DNA of 64,000 bases from JAJRTE01 sp964418585 (GTDB taxonomy: Bacteria > Myxococcota_A > UBA796 > JAJRTE01). The stretch lies in assembly GCA_964418585.1 (NCBI GenBank), contig CAYQMG010000176.1, forward strand, positions 33,775-97,774, given 5' to 3'. Below the pieces are notes generated by a model, which searched no databases, was not told where the DNA came from, and saw only the letters and a list, made by a program, of their open reading frames with translations. Shown here one piece after another: positions 33,817-43,632 of the stretch; the stretch's first letter is position 1, and every line of letters starts with the position of its first letter. Position numbers and translations under genes: made by a program.

Positions 33817-35835
33817 TTGGGCAAGAAATCGTCCGCGAAACCCGGTAAGACCAAGGGATCGAACACAGGGCACAATCAGGAAACAGGAGGCGGAACCGGC
33901 GCAGGAGCCACAGACCAACCTGTCGACACCAACGCTGCTCCCTTGCGTGCCTGGGCCGTCTATCTGCTCTTCGTCGTCCTGTTGGCTGGTATCGGCGCTT
34001 CGTTCTACATGACCCGCCACCACGAACTGGTGATCTACGGTCCAGAAGGCACCCAGATCGTCGGGTGCGAGGAAAACGCCAACGTCAACTGCGACCTGGT
34101 CAACACCTCCGAGTGGTCTGAATTCCTGGGCGTCCCCATCGCCCTCTACGGAATTCCAACCTATTTCCTCATGGCGTTCTTCGCCGCCGTCGGCCTGCGG
34201 CGCAAGAATCGCCGCGCCATCGGCTATGCATTCTCGGTCGCCCTCCTCACCGTGCTCTACTCCATCTTCCTCTTCTACATCTCCAAGGTCGAACTCCACT
34301 TCGTCTGCCTGTGGTGCATGCGCATGTACGCCGTCAACCTCGCCTCCCTCATCCTTCTCGGCGTGGCGGCCCGAGGCTCCCCCATCTCGCTGGTGACCAC
34401 CACACTGCAGGACCTCCTGCGATGGCCGGGAACACTCCGGGCGGGAACCGCCCTCTTCGTGCTGCTCCTCGCCGTCTCCGTGGGCGCACAAAAAGCCTAT
34501 CGGTCCCACCTCACCGGGAGCAGCAGTGCCCCCATGCCCTCCATCGAGGCATCAGACAAGGTGGTCAAGGTGGGTGGAGAGGAAATGGGCGCCGACCAGG
34601 AAGGCACCCTCCGTCCTCGAACCTGGACCGTCAAGACCGAAGACGGAAACGAAGCGACCCTCACCCTCCGCCCGGACGATATCTGGAAAGGGAATCCGGA
34701 CGCTGAGGTGGTCCTCGTCGAATTCGTCGATTTCGAGTGCGGCTTTTGCAAGCGCTTCTCCTCGGAGCTGAAGCGGTTCTACGAAGCCTATGGTGACCGG
34801 GTGTTGATGGTCCTCCGCTTCTATGCCATGGACCCCAAGTGCAATCCAGGTGTCAAAAACAGGCGACACCGCCGGGCATGCCTGGCCGCCAAGGCCGGTA
34901 TCTGCGCTCGAGAACAGCACAAATTCTGGGCGTTTCACGACCTGACCTTCAAAAACCAGCACAAACTCGACAGTGCTGCGCTGCGCCAGTACGCCGATCA
35001 TGCAGGGTTGGACGTGGCCCGGTTCGACGCCTGCATGCGTGGGCAAGAGGCGGCAGACATCGTGTATCGCCACGGCGAAGAGGGAAAGGCCCTCGACATC
35101 CACGGCACCCCTCGACTCTACATCAATGGAGAACGGTACGTGGGTCCGCGAACGGCAGAGGCTGTGGCGCGGCGCGTGGAGCAACTCCTGGGAACTGACC
35201 CGCAGAAAGCCATGAAAACAGCGGCGGAGTTGCGCAATACGGTGACCCGGAAAGGGCCAATCCCGGATGATGTGCCCGCCATGCGCCACGTGCAGTACGG
35301 CCCCCTCTCCTTCTACATCGACACCTTCGAAGCGTCCATCGAGGATGGCAAGGCGGTCAGCGGAAAGGGCAAGATCCCTGCCTACCGGGTGAACTGGTTC
35401 GAGGCAAAGGCGGCGTGCGAGGCGGCCGGGAAGCGATTGTGCACCGAACGCGAATGGCTTGCAGCTTGCCAGGGCGCCCTCCCCATCGACGACGACCACA
35501 ACGGCCGCTACGCCGATGACATGATCGAAGGCACGGCCTATCCCTACTCGGATTTCCATCAGCGCGGCGCTTGCTGGGACGGCCACTACCGGGACGACAC
35601 CAAACGCCCCGTGTACACAGGGTCGTTCCCGGCCTGCGTCTCCCGCGACGGCGCATACGACCTGACCGGAAACATGGAAGAGTGGGTCGGCACCACCCCC
35701 GATGAGGCACTCCTGATGGGTGGCGCCTACGACACTCGAGAAGACAAGGCGCGCTGCTACCGACCCAACGACACCTTCGGCCCCGGCTTCTCCGCCATCC
35801 GAACTGGATTCCGGTGCTGCAAGGACGCCGATTGA
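33817..35835 (+). CDS. VKOR-DsbA-FGE triple fusion protein
   Basis: The 672-residue protein combines three parts. Residues 43-225 are a vitamin K epoxide reductase-type membrane domain: helices near 45-65, 105-127, 137-155 and 173-185, with loop cysteines C84 and C92 (CEENANVNC) and active-site C164-x-x-C167 (CLWC). Residues 290-460 are a DsbA/thioredoxin-like domain with C308-G-F-C311 and cis-Pro in HGTPRLY. Residues 485-670 are an FGE-type domain (YRVNWFEAKAACEAAGKRLC, EWLAACQG, LTGNMEEWVG, GFRCCKD), rich in Cys. VKOR regenerates oxidised DsbA using quinone. The start is TTG at 33817, decided by AGGGAGGG nine bases before. VKOR-thioredoxin fusions are known; the added FGE domain is the unusual part. 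Confidence 0.88.
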   Translation: MGKKSSAKPGKTKGSNTGHNQETGGGTGAGATDQPVDTNAAPLRAWAVYLLFVVLLAGIGASFYMTRHHELVIYGPEGTQIVGCEENANVNCDLVNTSEWSEFLGVPIALYGIPTYFLMAFFAAVGLRRKNRRAIGYAFSVALLTVLYSIFLFYISKVELHFVCLWCMRMYAVNLASLILLGVAARGSPISLVTTTLQDLLRWPGTLRAGTALFVLLLAVSVGAQKAYRSHLTGSSSAPMPSIEASDKVVKVGGEEMGADQEGTLRPRTWTVKTEDGNEATLTLRPDDIWKGNPDAEVVLVEFVDFECGFCKRFSSELKRFYEAYGDRVLMVLRFYAMDPKCNPGVKNRRHRRACLAAKAGICAREQHKFWAFHDLTFKNQHKLDSAALRQYADHAGLDVARFDACMRGQEAADIVYRHGEEGKALDIHGTPRLYINGERYVGPRTAEAVARRVEQLLGTDPQKAMKTAAELRNTVTRKGPIPDDVPAMRHVQYGPLSFYIDTFEASIEDGKAVSGKGKIPAYRVNWFEAKAACEAAGKRLCTEREWLAACQGALPIDDDHNGRYADDMIEGTAYPYSDFHQRGACWDGHYRDDTKRPVYTGSFPACVSRDGAYDLTGNMEEWVGTTPDEALLMGGAYDTREDKARCYRPNDTFGPGFSAIRTGFRCCKDAD

Positions 35836-36095
35836 CCGGGTGACGGCCCCCTCGAGCGGGAGGAGCGGGTGGGATAGGCGCCACCACACCCACCGACATC
35901 CCGGCTCATCACCCCAACCTCGCACGCCCCCCTCGATCGGTTGAGAAGCCACGAACGAAAGGCCGTGATCCCTGGCTCAATCAGGACGTTGCCACGGACG
36001 AAAATCGTGCCATCGCCCGGTCGATTCAAGTGCGTATTCCCGCGGAGAGGTCATCCGCGGCCAGGGGCGAGAATCCTGGAGGGAGCCCCCCTCAG

Positions 36096-39000
36096 CTACG
36101 GACAAGCTGCAGTGGTCGGGTCCAATGGAGCGCAGTCATAGTCGGCCATGTCAAACCCCTCCGGGGCGTCCTGGATGGTTCCAGGCCAGAAGTAGTCCGG
36201 AATATCGTCCCAGTCGAGATCCCAACCGCCTCCCAGGGCACCGCCGAAAATCCCGATGTCGGCCGTGGAGCCATCCACGTCCTGACCGGCCGGGTCGCCT
36301 GCATCGACCAGGGGGGATTGGAGCGCGAGATGGAGGTCCGAGGGCACCCCATCCGCATCGTAGCTCAAGAATCCGGGTTCCACGGTCTGGTTCGTGGCAT
36401 CGAGCGGGTCGAGATCATGGTTGGGAGCCCCCTCGGGATTGTACAGGTCCGAGTAGGTCACCGTGGCACCCGTCCGCGAAGCAGACAAGTTGACCACGCT
36501 ATTCCACGCAACGACCGAGTTCACCATCGTTCCGTCCAGGCCGAAAATGCCGCCCACGCCCCCGAACATGGCCGCTCCATCAAACGTATCTCCCGGGCAC
36601 TCGTCCATGCCTGCAATGTTGCCCAGCACCGCGAGGTGAACGAAGTCTCCACTGACATCCGCCAGGTAGATACCCGCACCATCCCCTCCCGTGCACGACC
36701 GAACCGTGCCGCTCGAGCACCCGCCCTCCGAATCCGGGAAGCGTATGTCCTGGACTTCCACGCCAGTGGTCGCCTCGTTGGCTGCGACGAGCACGTTCGA
36801 CAGGACCAGGGTCGTGTCCGTGGCAAGGAGCCCTGCGCCGTGTCCACCAAGACAGCCGCCGGTTTGACACCAGGCCGTGGCCCGATTCGCGTAGACATAG
36901 GTTCGGCGGAGTGTGAGTGAGGAGGTCCGGGCATAGATCCCACCACCATCGGCCGCGTCGTTGTCCGTCACCACCACGTTGTCGAATACCGGGGCGGCAT
37001 CGACGAGGAAGATGCCGCCTCCATCCCCACCCAGGCATCCATCCAGTTCCTGATAGTCGCAGTCCGAGCACTCGCTCTCCGCGCAGACGCTGTCACACGT
37101 ACTCATGACCATGTTCGACGCAATGGAGGCCCCGGCCAGGGATATGTCCGCCCGTTCCAGATACAGGCCCCCCCCGCGGAAGGCCGCATTGCCCGTGATC
37201 ACGGTCCTGGAAATCCGAACATCCGTGTCGAGCAGGTAGCCGGCCCCTCCCCGACCCGCCAGATTGTCCTCGAAATGGCCTCCGCTGATCTCCCCGGAAA
37301 CGGCCTCGAGGTAGAGGCCTCCTCCGAACACCAGGTCCTTGCCATCGATCCAGCTCTCGTTGCCCTCGAACACCACATCCTGGAACGCGATGGTGATGTT
37401 CTTGCCGTAGAAACCGCCGCCCCCCCAACGAGAGGAATTATTCTTGAACACAACACGTTCCAACACCAGGCTGGTGCTCGAGTTGGCGAATCCGCCGCCG
37501 CCCACGTTGGTGGGGGCGTCGTTGGCCTCGACCAGAACATCCCGGAGTGTGGGAGCGCCCCCCGCGAAATTGAATCCTCCGCCTGAAGTGGAGGCCGAGT
37601 TGCGAGTCAGGATCAATTCCTCGAGCGTGGGGGAACTCTTGTAGCCCCGGATACCTCCGCCGTAGGTGGCCATGCCGCCGGTGATGGTGAAGCCCTTGAG
37701 ATGGCAATCGGCGGACTCTTTTGTGTTGAAGAGGAACCCGCGTCCCACGCCCTGAGCGTCGACGACGGTATTCTCAGGGCCGGCGGTGGAGATGAGGGTG
37801 ATGGCCTTTCCGAGCAAGGAGATGTCGTGTTCCTGGTAGGTGCCGGGGCCGATCCAGACGATGTCACCGTCGACGGCGGCATCGATGGCGGCCTGGATGG
37901 TATCCAGGGAGCCGGTTCCCAGGCCGACATGGGGTTGCGGCCCATCGGCACCTCCGCAGTCGGAGTCGATTCCGTCGCCGGTCGGGTCGTCAGCGCCGGG
38001 ATGGACGGAAGGGTCGGTATCATCGCAGTCGCCGCGGCTGGAGGTGAACCCGGACTGTTCGCCGCAGGTGGTATCCTGAGGGTCCGTGCTTCCGAATCCG
38101 TCACCGTCTGCGTCTCGGTACCAGGTATCGGTGGCGCTGTCGTCCTCGAGCCCGTCGCAATCCTGATCGATGCCGTCGCCGCAGACCTCGGCTGCGCCCG
38201 GGTGCACGGAGGGGTCGCGGTCGTCGCAATCCCCTGCCTGGGCGGCGTAGGAGGGCGGTGGTTCACAGGCGTTGATGGAGGCATCGGCCAATCCGTATCC
38301 ATCGAGGTCTTCATCGAGGTACCAGACGAACCCCTCGTCGACCTCGCCGTCGCAGTCGTTGTCGGCCCCGTCGCAAACCTCCTCGGCGTCGGGGTGGATC
38401 TGGGCGTCCGTGTCGTCACAATCCCCGTCCCGGGCGACGTGGTCTGCTGGCTGCTCGCACCCGGTCAGGGTGTCGTCCGGGTTGCCCCACCCATCCCCGT
38501 CCAGGTCAGCATACCAGGTGCTGGAGACCCAGCCATCATCCACGGTGCCGTTGCAGTCATCGTCGATCCCGTTGCAGAGTTCGTCCGCCCCGGGATGCAC
38601 GGCGGCATCCGAGTCGTCACAGTCTCCCCCGGTTGTCACGTAGTTCTCCGGCCGTGAGCAGGCCTCCACCGCCCCCTCCTCCGCGCCCACGCCGTCGCCG
38701 TCCAGATCCGGGTAGTAGGTGAGGCGCTCGAGTCCTTCGTCGACTTCGCCGTCGCAGTCGTTGTCCAGGCCATCACACGCCTCCTCCACGCCGGGATTCA
38801 CCGCGGAGTCGCCATCATCACAGTCACCGGCCTCGCTCACGTAGCCCTCGGGGGCGTCACAGCCGAACACAGTATCCGTATCGGTGCCGTACCCGTCCCC
38901 GTCGGCGTCGCGGTACCAGGTCTGCTCCGTCCCACCGTCGACCTCGCCGTCGCAGTCGTTGTCCAGGCCGTCACAGGGTTCCGGTGCCCCCGGATGAATG

Positions 39001-39959
39001 GAAGCGTCCGTGTCGTCGCAGTCGCTCGAGTCCGCCACGTAGCCCTCGGGTTGGTCGCAGGCGGTGATGGCGCCGGTCGGGTCCCCGTAGCCGTCTCCGT
39101 CCTGGTCGACGTACCACTCATACCCGATACCGTCGTCTGCCACACCGCTACAATCGTTGTCCACCCCATCACAGACCTCGAGCGCCCCCGGATGGATCAA
39201 CGGATCGGTGTCATCACAGTCATCACCGCTTTCCGAGTAGCCTTCCGGGGCTCCATCGCAGAACAGATTGGACTGCCTGCTGTCCCCGTAGCCGTCTCCA
39301 TCGGCGTCCACGTAGTAGGGGGAGCCCAGGCTCTCGTCCACGTTCCGGTCGCAATCGTTGTCTATCCCGTCACAAACCTCCTCGGCTTCCGGGTTCACAG
39401 CCGGATCGGTATCGTCGCAATCCCCCACCACGGCCACGTAGCCGTCCGGTTGGCGACAGTCGGTGACCACGTCCCCGGCGTCCCCGTACCCGTCCTGATC
39501 CGCGTCCCGGTACCAGGCCGCGGTCAACCCTTCGTCGACCCGTCCATCACAGTTGTTGTCCACATCATCGCACAGTTCCTCTGCACCGGGATAGGCGTCC
39601 GCAGCCTGGTCGTCACAGTCGTCCGCGTTCGACACGTATCCCTCGGGCTGGTTGCACCCTTGCACGGTCTGGGTCGCGTCACCCCAACCATCTCCATCGG
39701 TGTCCGCATACCACAAACTCCCGATTCCCTCGTCCACCTCGCCGTCGCAATCGTTGTCCACCCCGTCGCAGTACTCTTCCGCCGCGGGATTTACCGTGGC
39801 ATCCTCGTCGTTGCAATCTCCATCTTCGACACTGTACCCATCTTCGTCGCAGTCCTGGCACTCGCACCCGGACATCGAGGCCCCGAACCCGGCCAGGAAC
39901 GACAGCAGGAGCCAGGAAGCCCACTGGCAACTGCGAACCGTTCGGTGAATTCTGCTCAT
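36096..39959 (-). CDS. giant MopE-repeat lipoprotein with a beta-helix C-terminal half
   Basis: The 1287-residue protein has a signal peptide ending in a lipobox-like SMSGC. About ten MopE-type repeats follow (roughly residues 37-670), each with D-x-D-G-D-G-x-G, DCDD and C-D-G-x-D-N-D-C-D-G. The next 500 residues are a right-handed beta-helix of the parallel polymorphic kind (TIQAAIDAAVDGDIVWIGPGTY, LKGFTITGG, then many short GGG-turns). The end has the motif YFWPGTI..DAPEGFDMADYD, shared with the protein at 55914. The start at 39959 (ACAGGAG nine bases upstream) replaces the longer frame. It is likely a surface structural or adhesive protein; that is inference. Confidence 0.9.
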   Translation of the reverse strand: MSRIHRTVRSCQWASWLLLSFLAGFGASMSGCECQDCDEDGYSVEDGDCNDEDATVNPAAEEYCDGVDNDCDGEVDEGIGSLWYADTDGDGWGDATQTVQGCNQPEGYVSNADDCDDQAADAYPGAEELCDDVDNNCDGRVDEGLTAAWYRDADQDGYGDAGDVVTDCRQPDGYVAVVGDCDDTDPAVNPEAEEVCDGIDNDCDRNVDESLGSPYYVDADGDGYGDSRQSNLFCDGAPEGYSESGDDCDDTDPLIHPGALEVCDGVDNDCSGVADDGIGYEWYVDQDGDGYGDPTGAITACDQPEGYVADSSDCDDTDASIHPGAPEPCDGLDNDCDGEVDGGTEQTWYRDADGDGYGTDTDTVFGCDAPEGYVSEAGDCDDGDSAVNPGVEEACDGLDNDCDGEVDEGLERLTYYPDLDGDGVGAEEGAVEACSRPENYVTTGGDCDDSDAAVHPGADELCNGIDDDCNGTVDDGWVSSTWYADLDGDGWGNPDDTLTGCEQPADHVARDGDCDDTDAQIHPDAEEVCDGADNDCDGEVDEGFVWYLDEDLDGYGLADASINACEPPPSYAAQAGDCDDRDPSVHPGAAEVCGDGIDQDCDGLEDDSATDTWYRDADGDGFGSTDPQDTTCGEQSGFTSSRGDCDDTDPSVHPGADDPTGDGIDSDCGGADGPQPHVGLGTGSLDTIQAAIDAAVDGDIVWIGPGTYQEHDISLLGKAITLISTAGPENTVVDAQGVGRGFLFNTKESADCHLKGFTITGGMATYGGGIRGYKSSPTLEELILTRNSASTSGGGFNFAGGAPTLRDVLVEANDAPTNVGGGGFANSSTSLVLERVVFKNNSSRWGGGGFYGKNITIAFQDVVFEGNESWIDGKDLVFGGGLYLEAVSGEISGGHFEDNLAGRGGAGYLLDTDVRISRTVITGNAAFRGGGLYLERADISLAGASIASNMVMSTCDSVCAESECSDCDYQELDGCLGGDGGGIFLVDAAPVFDNVVVTDNDAADGGGIYARTSSLTLRRTYVYANRATAWCQTGGCLGGHGAGLLATDTTLVLSNVLVAANEATTGVEVQDIRFPDSEGGCSSGTVRSCTGGDGAGIYLADVSGDFVHLAVLGNIAGMDECPGDTFDGAAMFGGVGGIFGLDGTMVNSVVAWNSVVNLSASRTGATVTYSDLYNPEGAPNHDLDPLDATNQTVEPGFLSYDADGVPSDLHLALQSPLVDAGDPAGQDVDGSTADIGIFGGALGGGWDLDWDDIPDYFWPGTIQDAPEGFDMADYDCAPLDPTTAACP
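37950..39855 (-). repeat. tandem array of about ten MopE-type coding repeats
   Basis: Units of about 195-205 bases encode the same calcium-loop/cysteine core as the arrays at 2152 and 57230; spacers are unlike between units, indicating divergence from an old amplification. Confidence 0.85.
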
Positions 39960-40306
39960 GATCGCGCTCCTGTCATCGACTCTCCGGTTGTCTGTTGCTC
40001 CTTCAACCATAGCACAGCCACTCCTGGGTGCCAGTCAAAACGGCGCCCGTGTGGCAATGGCAACACCGGTGGGGAGGACGACACCCACAGCCCTGGCGCC
40101 TGCACTGGAGTCAGGGCAAAACTGCAACAGACGGCACTGGGGCTTTCATGCATTGTCAGCGTGTTTCAGTTCCTGGGCCGGCGCCTCACCCCGCGCTCCT
40201 GTCGGTCTTGAGCACCGCTCCGGCCCGCGAAGTCAGGAAGAGGTGCACGTGGCGTGCCACTCGAGCCCCGCTGCGGCCTCCATGATTCGTTCACCTCGCC
40301 CCCTGA
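39960..40306. other. intergenic region upstream of the giant MopE gene
   Basis: On the minus strand, near 40020-40045, TTGACT followed about 18 bases on by TGCTAT could be a promoter of the MopE gene. No gene is supported here; the short open frames have no ribosome binding sites. Confidence 0.35.
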
Positions 40307-41392
40307 TCAGGGGTCCACCTGACTGAACGGAATCTCTTCCGGCTGACTCCGTGCTTCGAAATTGCACGCATCGTTCTCGCCATTGCCGTTCAGGTCCACG
40401 TCCAGGCTGAGGGCCTTGATGGCAGTGGCATAGGAGTCGGATTGGTCTGACAGGAGGAGAAGGGACCGGGCAGGAAAGACACCGGTCAAGACAAAGTCAC
40501 GAATCCGAGCGGGGGAGCGTGTGAAGTCGAACGTGCCTCGCACGCTGATGTCGACCAGGTAGGTCAGCACGACCTTGTCAGGGGTGTCCAGAGGGAGGAA
40601 GGCGCCGTCGGCATGCGCCTCGAACCGACCGATGGGGTCGATGGCCACGTCCCGGAACACGGTGGCAAAGCCGACGTGCCGGTAGATCCGATAATTGCCA
40701 TTGGGCCGGATATATGCCGGGCCGATGAGCAAGCGTGTGGACGTTGGGAACAAGGTGGACGCATCCACATCCTCGACCACCATCAACCAAAGCGGGTAGA
40801 CCCCCGGCTCGAAGAACTCGTTCACCAGCTTCGCCGAGGTCTTGCTTCCTCCGAACACGGTGCAGGCAAGGTCTGTGGACATGTTGAAGATGGCTCCAGG
40901 GGGAAACAGGATGGAGAAGGGGGAATGGTCGACCAAAGGGGTTGCCGAGGCCGCGGTGCCATCCTCGAGCGTCAAGGAAAAATCCGCGTCGTTCCCGTAT
41001 CCGTAGAGCATGCCGTCAGGGATGAAGGTGATCCCTGCTGAATCGAAATCCAGCTCGAACGTGTAGGGAATGGAGAGGCCTGCGTTGTTTGCCACCACCA
41101 ACCGGAGTTCCTCGGGCGACCCAATCTCGCGATTGAAGAAGAAATAGGGTTGCATGTTGCTTGGCACGCCCGGGACATCGTAGGGCGGCAGGTAGTCGAT
41201 GACTCGCAACGGCTCCTCGGCCGCGCTGTCCAAATCTTCGGCGTGTTCCTCCTGAAGTCGGGCTTCGGTCCGGCACCCAAGATACACGGAGGTGCTGATG
41301 AGGGCGAGGAGGACAGGGAAAAGCGAGCGGGACAGGCTCGACCCCGCGGGACGGGCAGGGACGACCTCCTGGCCAGACCGACGGTTGACCAT
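40307..41392 (-). CDS. lipoprotein of unknown function
   Basis: The 361-residue protein has a signal region with lipobox VYLGC (Cys near residue 40). The mature part is rich in beta strands, with an Ig-like feel (LRLVVANNAGLSIPYTFELD, FEPGVYPLWLMVVEDVD), and ends with a short Asn/Gly/Asp stretch. I recognise no family. The start at 41392 uses GGAGGG ten bases upstream; the longer frame from 41566 adds no protein-like sequence. A strong promoter lies at 41484-41512. It is followed on the minus strand by the giant MopE gene after 347 bases. Confidence 0.7.
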   Translation of the reverse strand: MVNRRSGQEVVPARPAGSSLSRSLFPVLLALISTSVYLGCRTEARLQEEHAEDLDSAAEEPLRVIDYLPPYDVPGVPSNMQPYFFFNREIGSPEELRLVVANNAGLSIPYTFELDFDSAGITFIPDGMLYGYGNDADFSLTLEDGTAASATPLVDHSPFSILFPPGAIFNMSTDLACTVFGGSKTSAKLVNEFFEPGVYPLWLMVVEDVDASTLFPTSTRLLIGPAYIRPNGNYRIYRHVGFATVFRDVAIDPIGRFEAHADGAFLPLDTPDKVVLTYLVDISVRGTFDFTRSPARIRDFVLTGVFPARSLLLLSDQSDSYATAIKALSLDVDLNGNGENDACNFEARSQPEEIPFSQVDP

Positions 41393-41483
41393 CGACACGA
41401 ATCCCTCCAGCATTCGAACGACCACGCCCCGATACGAACCAGAAAAGGGGTGTACTTTGCGCGCAGATCCAGTAATAAATAAC

Positions 41484-41512
41484 ATCCTAGCGTCACCCCG
41501 CCCCACTGTCAA
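41484..41512 (-). promoter_or_regulatory. promoter of the 40307 lipoprotein gene
   Basis: On the minus strand a perfect TTGACA (41512-41507) is followed after exactly 17 bases by TAGGAT (41489-41484), about 85 bases before the ATG at 41392. This is one of the best-matched sigma-70-type promoters in the window. Confidence 0.65.
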
Positions 41513-41613
41513 ACCGTGACGCGGATGGAGGAGGGGGTTCGCATCCACACCGGAACCCGGAGCCACTGGGGAGACACTCCGCGGGGTGGACTCGCAGGAC
41601 AGAAGGAGCCTGA

Positions 41614-42747
41614 ATGGACGTCGTCGACCTCACGAAAAAACTCATTCAACACAACAGTGTCAGCAGTGAAAGTACCGCTTCGATCGCGCATACCCTGGAG
41701 AAGGTTCTGAGAGACCTGAAAATGGACGTCCGACTCCAGGAGGTCGATGACGGCACCGGGGTGACCAAGCACAACGTGGTGGCCCGGATGGGTCCATCGG
41801 GAGAACCAGGGGGGCTCATGCTTGCCGGTCACCTGGACACGGTGCCTTTCTCCGAGAACGACAAGGCCACCCTGCGGCCTCGAGTGGAACGCGGAAAGCT
41901 GTTCGGACGGGGAGCGTGCGACATGAAAGGAGGTATCGCTTCAGCGATCGTGGCTGCCTCCCGGTTCGAACACACGCCTCTCCGTCGACCGCTCTGGCTC
42001 GTGTTCACGTGCAACGAGGAAACCGGCATGCACGGAGCCCGGGCCCTGGCAGACCTCACCGACGTGCGCCCTTCTTACGCGGTGGTCGCCGAGCCGACCG
42101 AATTGCACCCGGTCCGGGCCCACAAGTCCTATCTGGGCGCGCAGGTGACCCTGCGGGGGACTCCGTGCCATTCCTCGGACCCGAGAAACGGTGTCAATGC
42201 ACTCAAGGCGGCGGCAAAGGCACTGGTTCGACTGGAGGAGATCGAGGACGAGCTGGCCAAGGTGGTTCCTCAGGAGACCGCAGCCCTCTTCGACCCGAAC
42301 TACGCAACCTTGAACGTGGGCCGCATCGAGGCGGGCACTGCCAGAAACGTGGTGCCTGGGACGGCGACGTTCACCCTGGAACTACGCGGACTGCCCGGCC
42401 AGGACGTGGATACCATGTTCGCTCGAGTGGAGGCGGCCATACGGGACACTGCCACCCGCTCACGCGTGAAAATGTCGGTGGAGGTGAATCAGAAAGACGA
42501 GGCCATGCTCACCCCTGCCGACTCCCTCCTCGTTCGGTACCTCGAGACCATCGCCGCCCATCCGGCAGAAGCCGTCTCCTTTGCCACCGAAGGCCACATA
42601 TACAACGCCATGGGGATCGAGACGGTCATCTTCGGTCCGGGCAGTATCAAGCGGGCTCACCGGGCAGATGAGTTCGTGCCCACTCGAGACCTGCACCGGG
42701 CGACCGACATTCTGGCTGCCACCATCCACCGCTTCTGCGCCGCATGA
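41614..42747 (+). CDS. M20-family metallo-aminoacylase/deacetylase (ArgE/DapE-like)
   Basis: The 377-residue protein has the M20 metal-binding signatures: GHLDTVP (His73, Asp75), GRGACDMKGG (Asp103), and NEETG (Glu135, Glu136, the general base and ligand), then AEPTELHPVRAHKS typical of the ArgE/DapE side of the family. M20 enzymes remove acyl groups from N-acyl amino acids or peptides with two divalent metals in the cytoplasm. The ribosome binding site is AAGGAG before the ATG. Substrate could be N-acetylornithine or N-succinyl-diaminopimelate, but I cannot decide without comparison. Confidence 0.88.
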   Translation: MDVVDLTKKLIQHNSVSSESTASIAHTLEKVLRDLKMDVRLQEVDDGTGVTKHNVVARMGPSGEPGGLMLAGHLDTVPFSENDKATLRPRVERGKLFGRGACDMKGGIASAIVAASRFEHTPLRRPLWLVFTCNEETGMHGARALADLTDVRPSYAVVAEPTELHPVRAHKSYLGAQVTLRGTPCHSSDPRNGVNALKAAAKALVRLEEIEDELAKVVPQETAALFDPNYATLNVGRIEAGTARNVVPGTATFTLELRGLPGQDVDTMFARVEAAIRDTATRSRVKMSVEVNQKDEAMLTPADSLLVRYLETIAAHPAEAVSFATEGHIYNAMGIETVIFGPGSIKRAHRADEFVPTRDLHRATDILAATIHRFCAA

Positions 42748-42768
42748 CGCCCAACCGGGTCCCACGCT

Positions 42769-43632
42769 TCAAGACGCAAGGTCCTGCTGCAAGCCCTCGA
42801 GCAGGGATACCACGATTTCAGAACACATGTCCGCCCGATACTCGGCCGTGGAACGCACGTCGCTGATCGGCCGGGCCGCTCGAGCAGCGGCAAGCCCGAC
42901 CACGTCCATCAGCGCGCCGTTGAGGGTACGGCCCTCCATCATGGCCTCGAGGTCAGGTACGCGCAAGGGGACGGGAGCGACCGCACCCAGGGCGACCCGG
43001 ACACTGACGAGTCGGCGGTTCTCCACTGTCGCACGCAACGCGGCGGAAACCTTGGAAATGTCGTGGGCGGCTCGAGCGCCCACCCGGCGGAATCCGCTCC
43101 AGGCTCCGGGCACGATCGGATAGGAGACCGCCTCCACGATCTCGTCAGGCGCCAGCGCCGTCTTCCCCGGTCCCAGGAACATCTGATCCAGGGGCACGGT
43201 GCGCCGACCCCTGATCGACAGGACGTGGGCCACCGCGTCCCCGACAATCAGCGGGGGCAAGGAGTCGCCGGCAGGGGATGCGTTGCCGATGTTCCCTCCC
43301 AGGGTGGCGCGACTACGAATCTGGATGGACCCCATCAGGTTGGCGGCCTGCGACAACGCGGGAAGCGTGTCCCGAATCACCGAGGATCCGGCCAGCGTGT
43401 CAAAGGTGGCGAGGGCTCCGATCACCACCTCGCCATGCTCTCTCCGGATTTCCCGGGCCGGCCCTCGTACCGAAGAAATGTCCACCCACACGTCCGGCAC
43501 ATCGCCTCCCCGACGACGGCGAACCACCAGGTCCGTTCCCCCAGCCACCACACATGCACCCGGCGCATGGTCGGCAAGCACCCCGGCCGCTTCCTCCAGG
43601 CTCGACACGGGTATCACGCGCATGGGACTCAT
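42769..43632 (-). CDS. FAD-binding subunit of a molybdenum hydroxylase (CoxM/XdhB-like)
   Basis: The 287-residue protein has the FAD-binding fold of the medium subunit of xanthine dehydrogenase/carbon monoxide dehydrogenase-type enzymes: CVVAGGTDLVV (FAD loop), ATLGGNIGNASPAGDS (the conserved G-G-N-x-x-x-x-S-P-x-G-D). Its product carries electrons from the 2Fe-2S clusters of the larger subunit to an acceptor. The ATG at 43632 overlaps the stop of the larger gene upstream (ATGA), so translation is coupled. No coxG or xdhC maturation gene is seen next to it. Confidence 0.9.
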   Translation of the reverse strand: MSPMRVIPVSSLEEAAGVLADHAPGACVVAGGTDLVVRRRRGGDVPDVWVDISSVRGPAREIRREHGEVVIGALATFDTLAGSSVIRDTLPALSQAANLMGSIQIRSRATLGGNIGNASPAGDSLPPLIVGDAVAHVLSIRGRRTVPLDQMFLGPGKTALAPDEIVEAVSYPIVPGAWSGFRRVGARAAHDISKVSAALRATVENRRLVSVRVALGAVAPVPLRVPDLEAMMEGRTLNGALMDVVGLAAARAARPISDVRSTAEYRADMCSEIVVSLLEGLQQDLAS

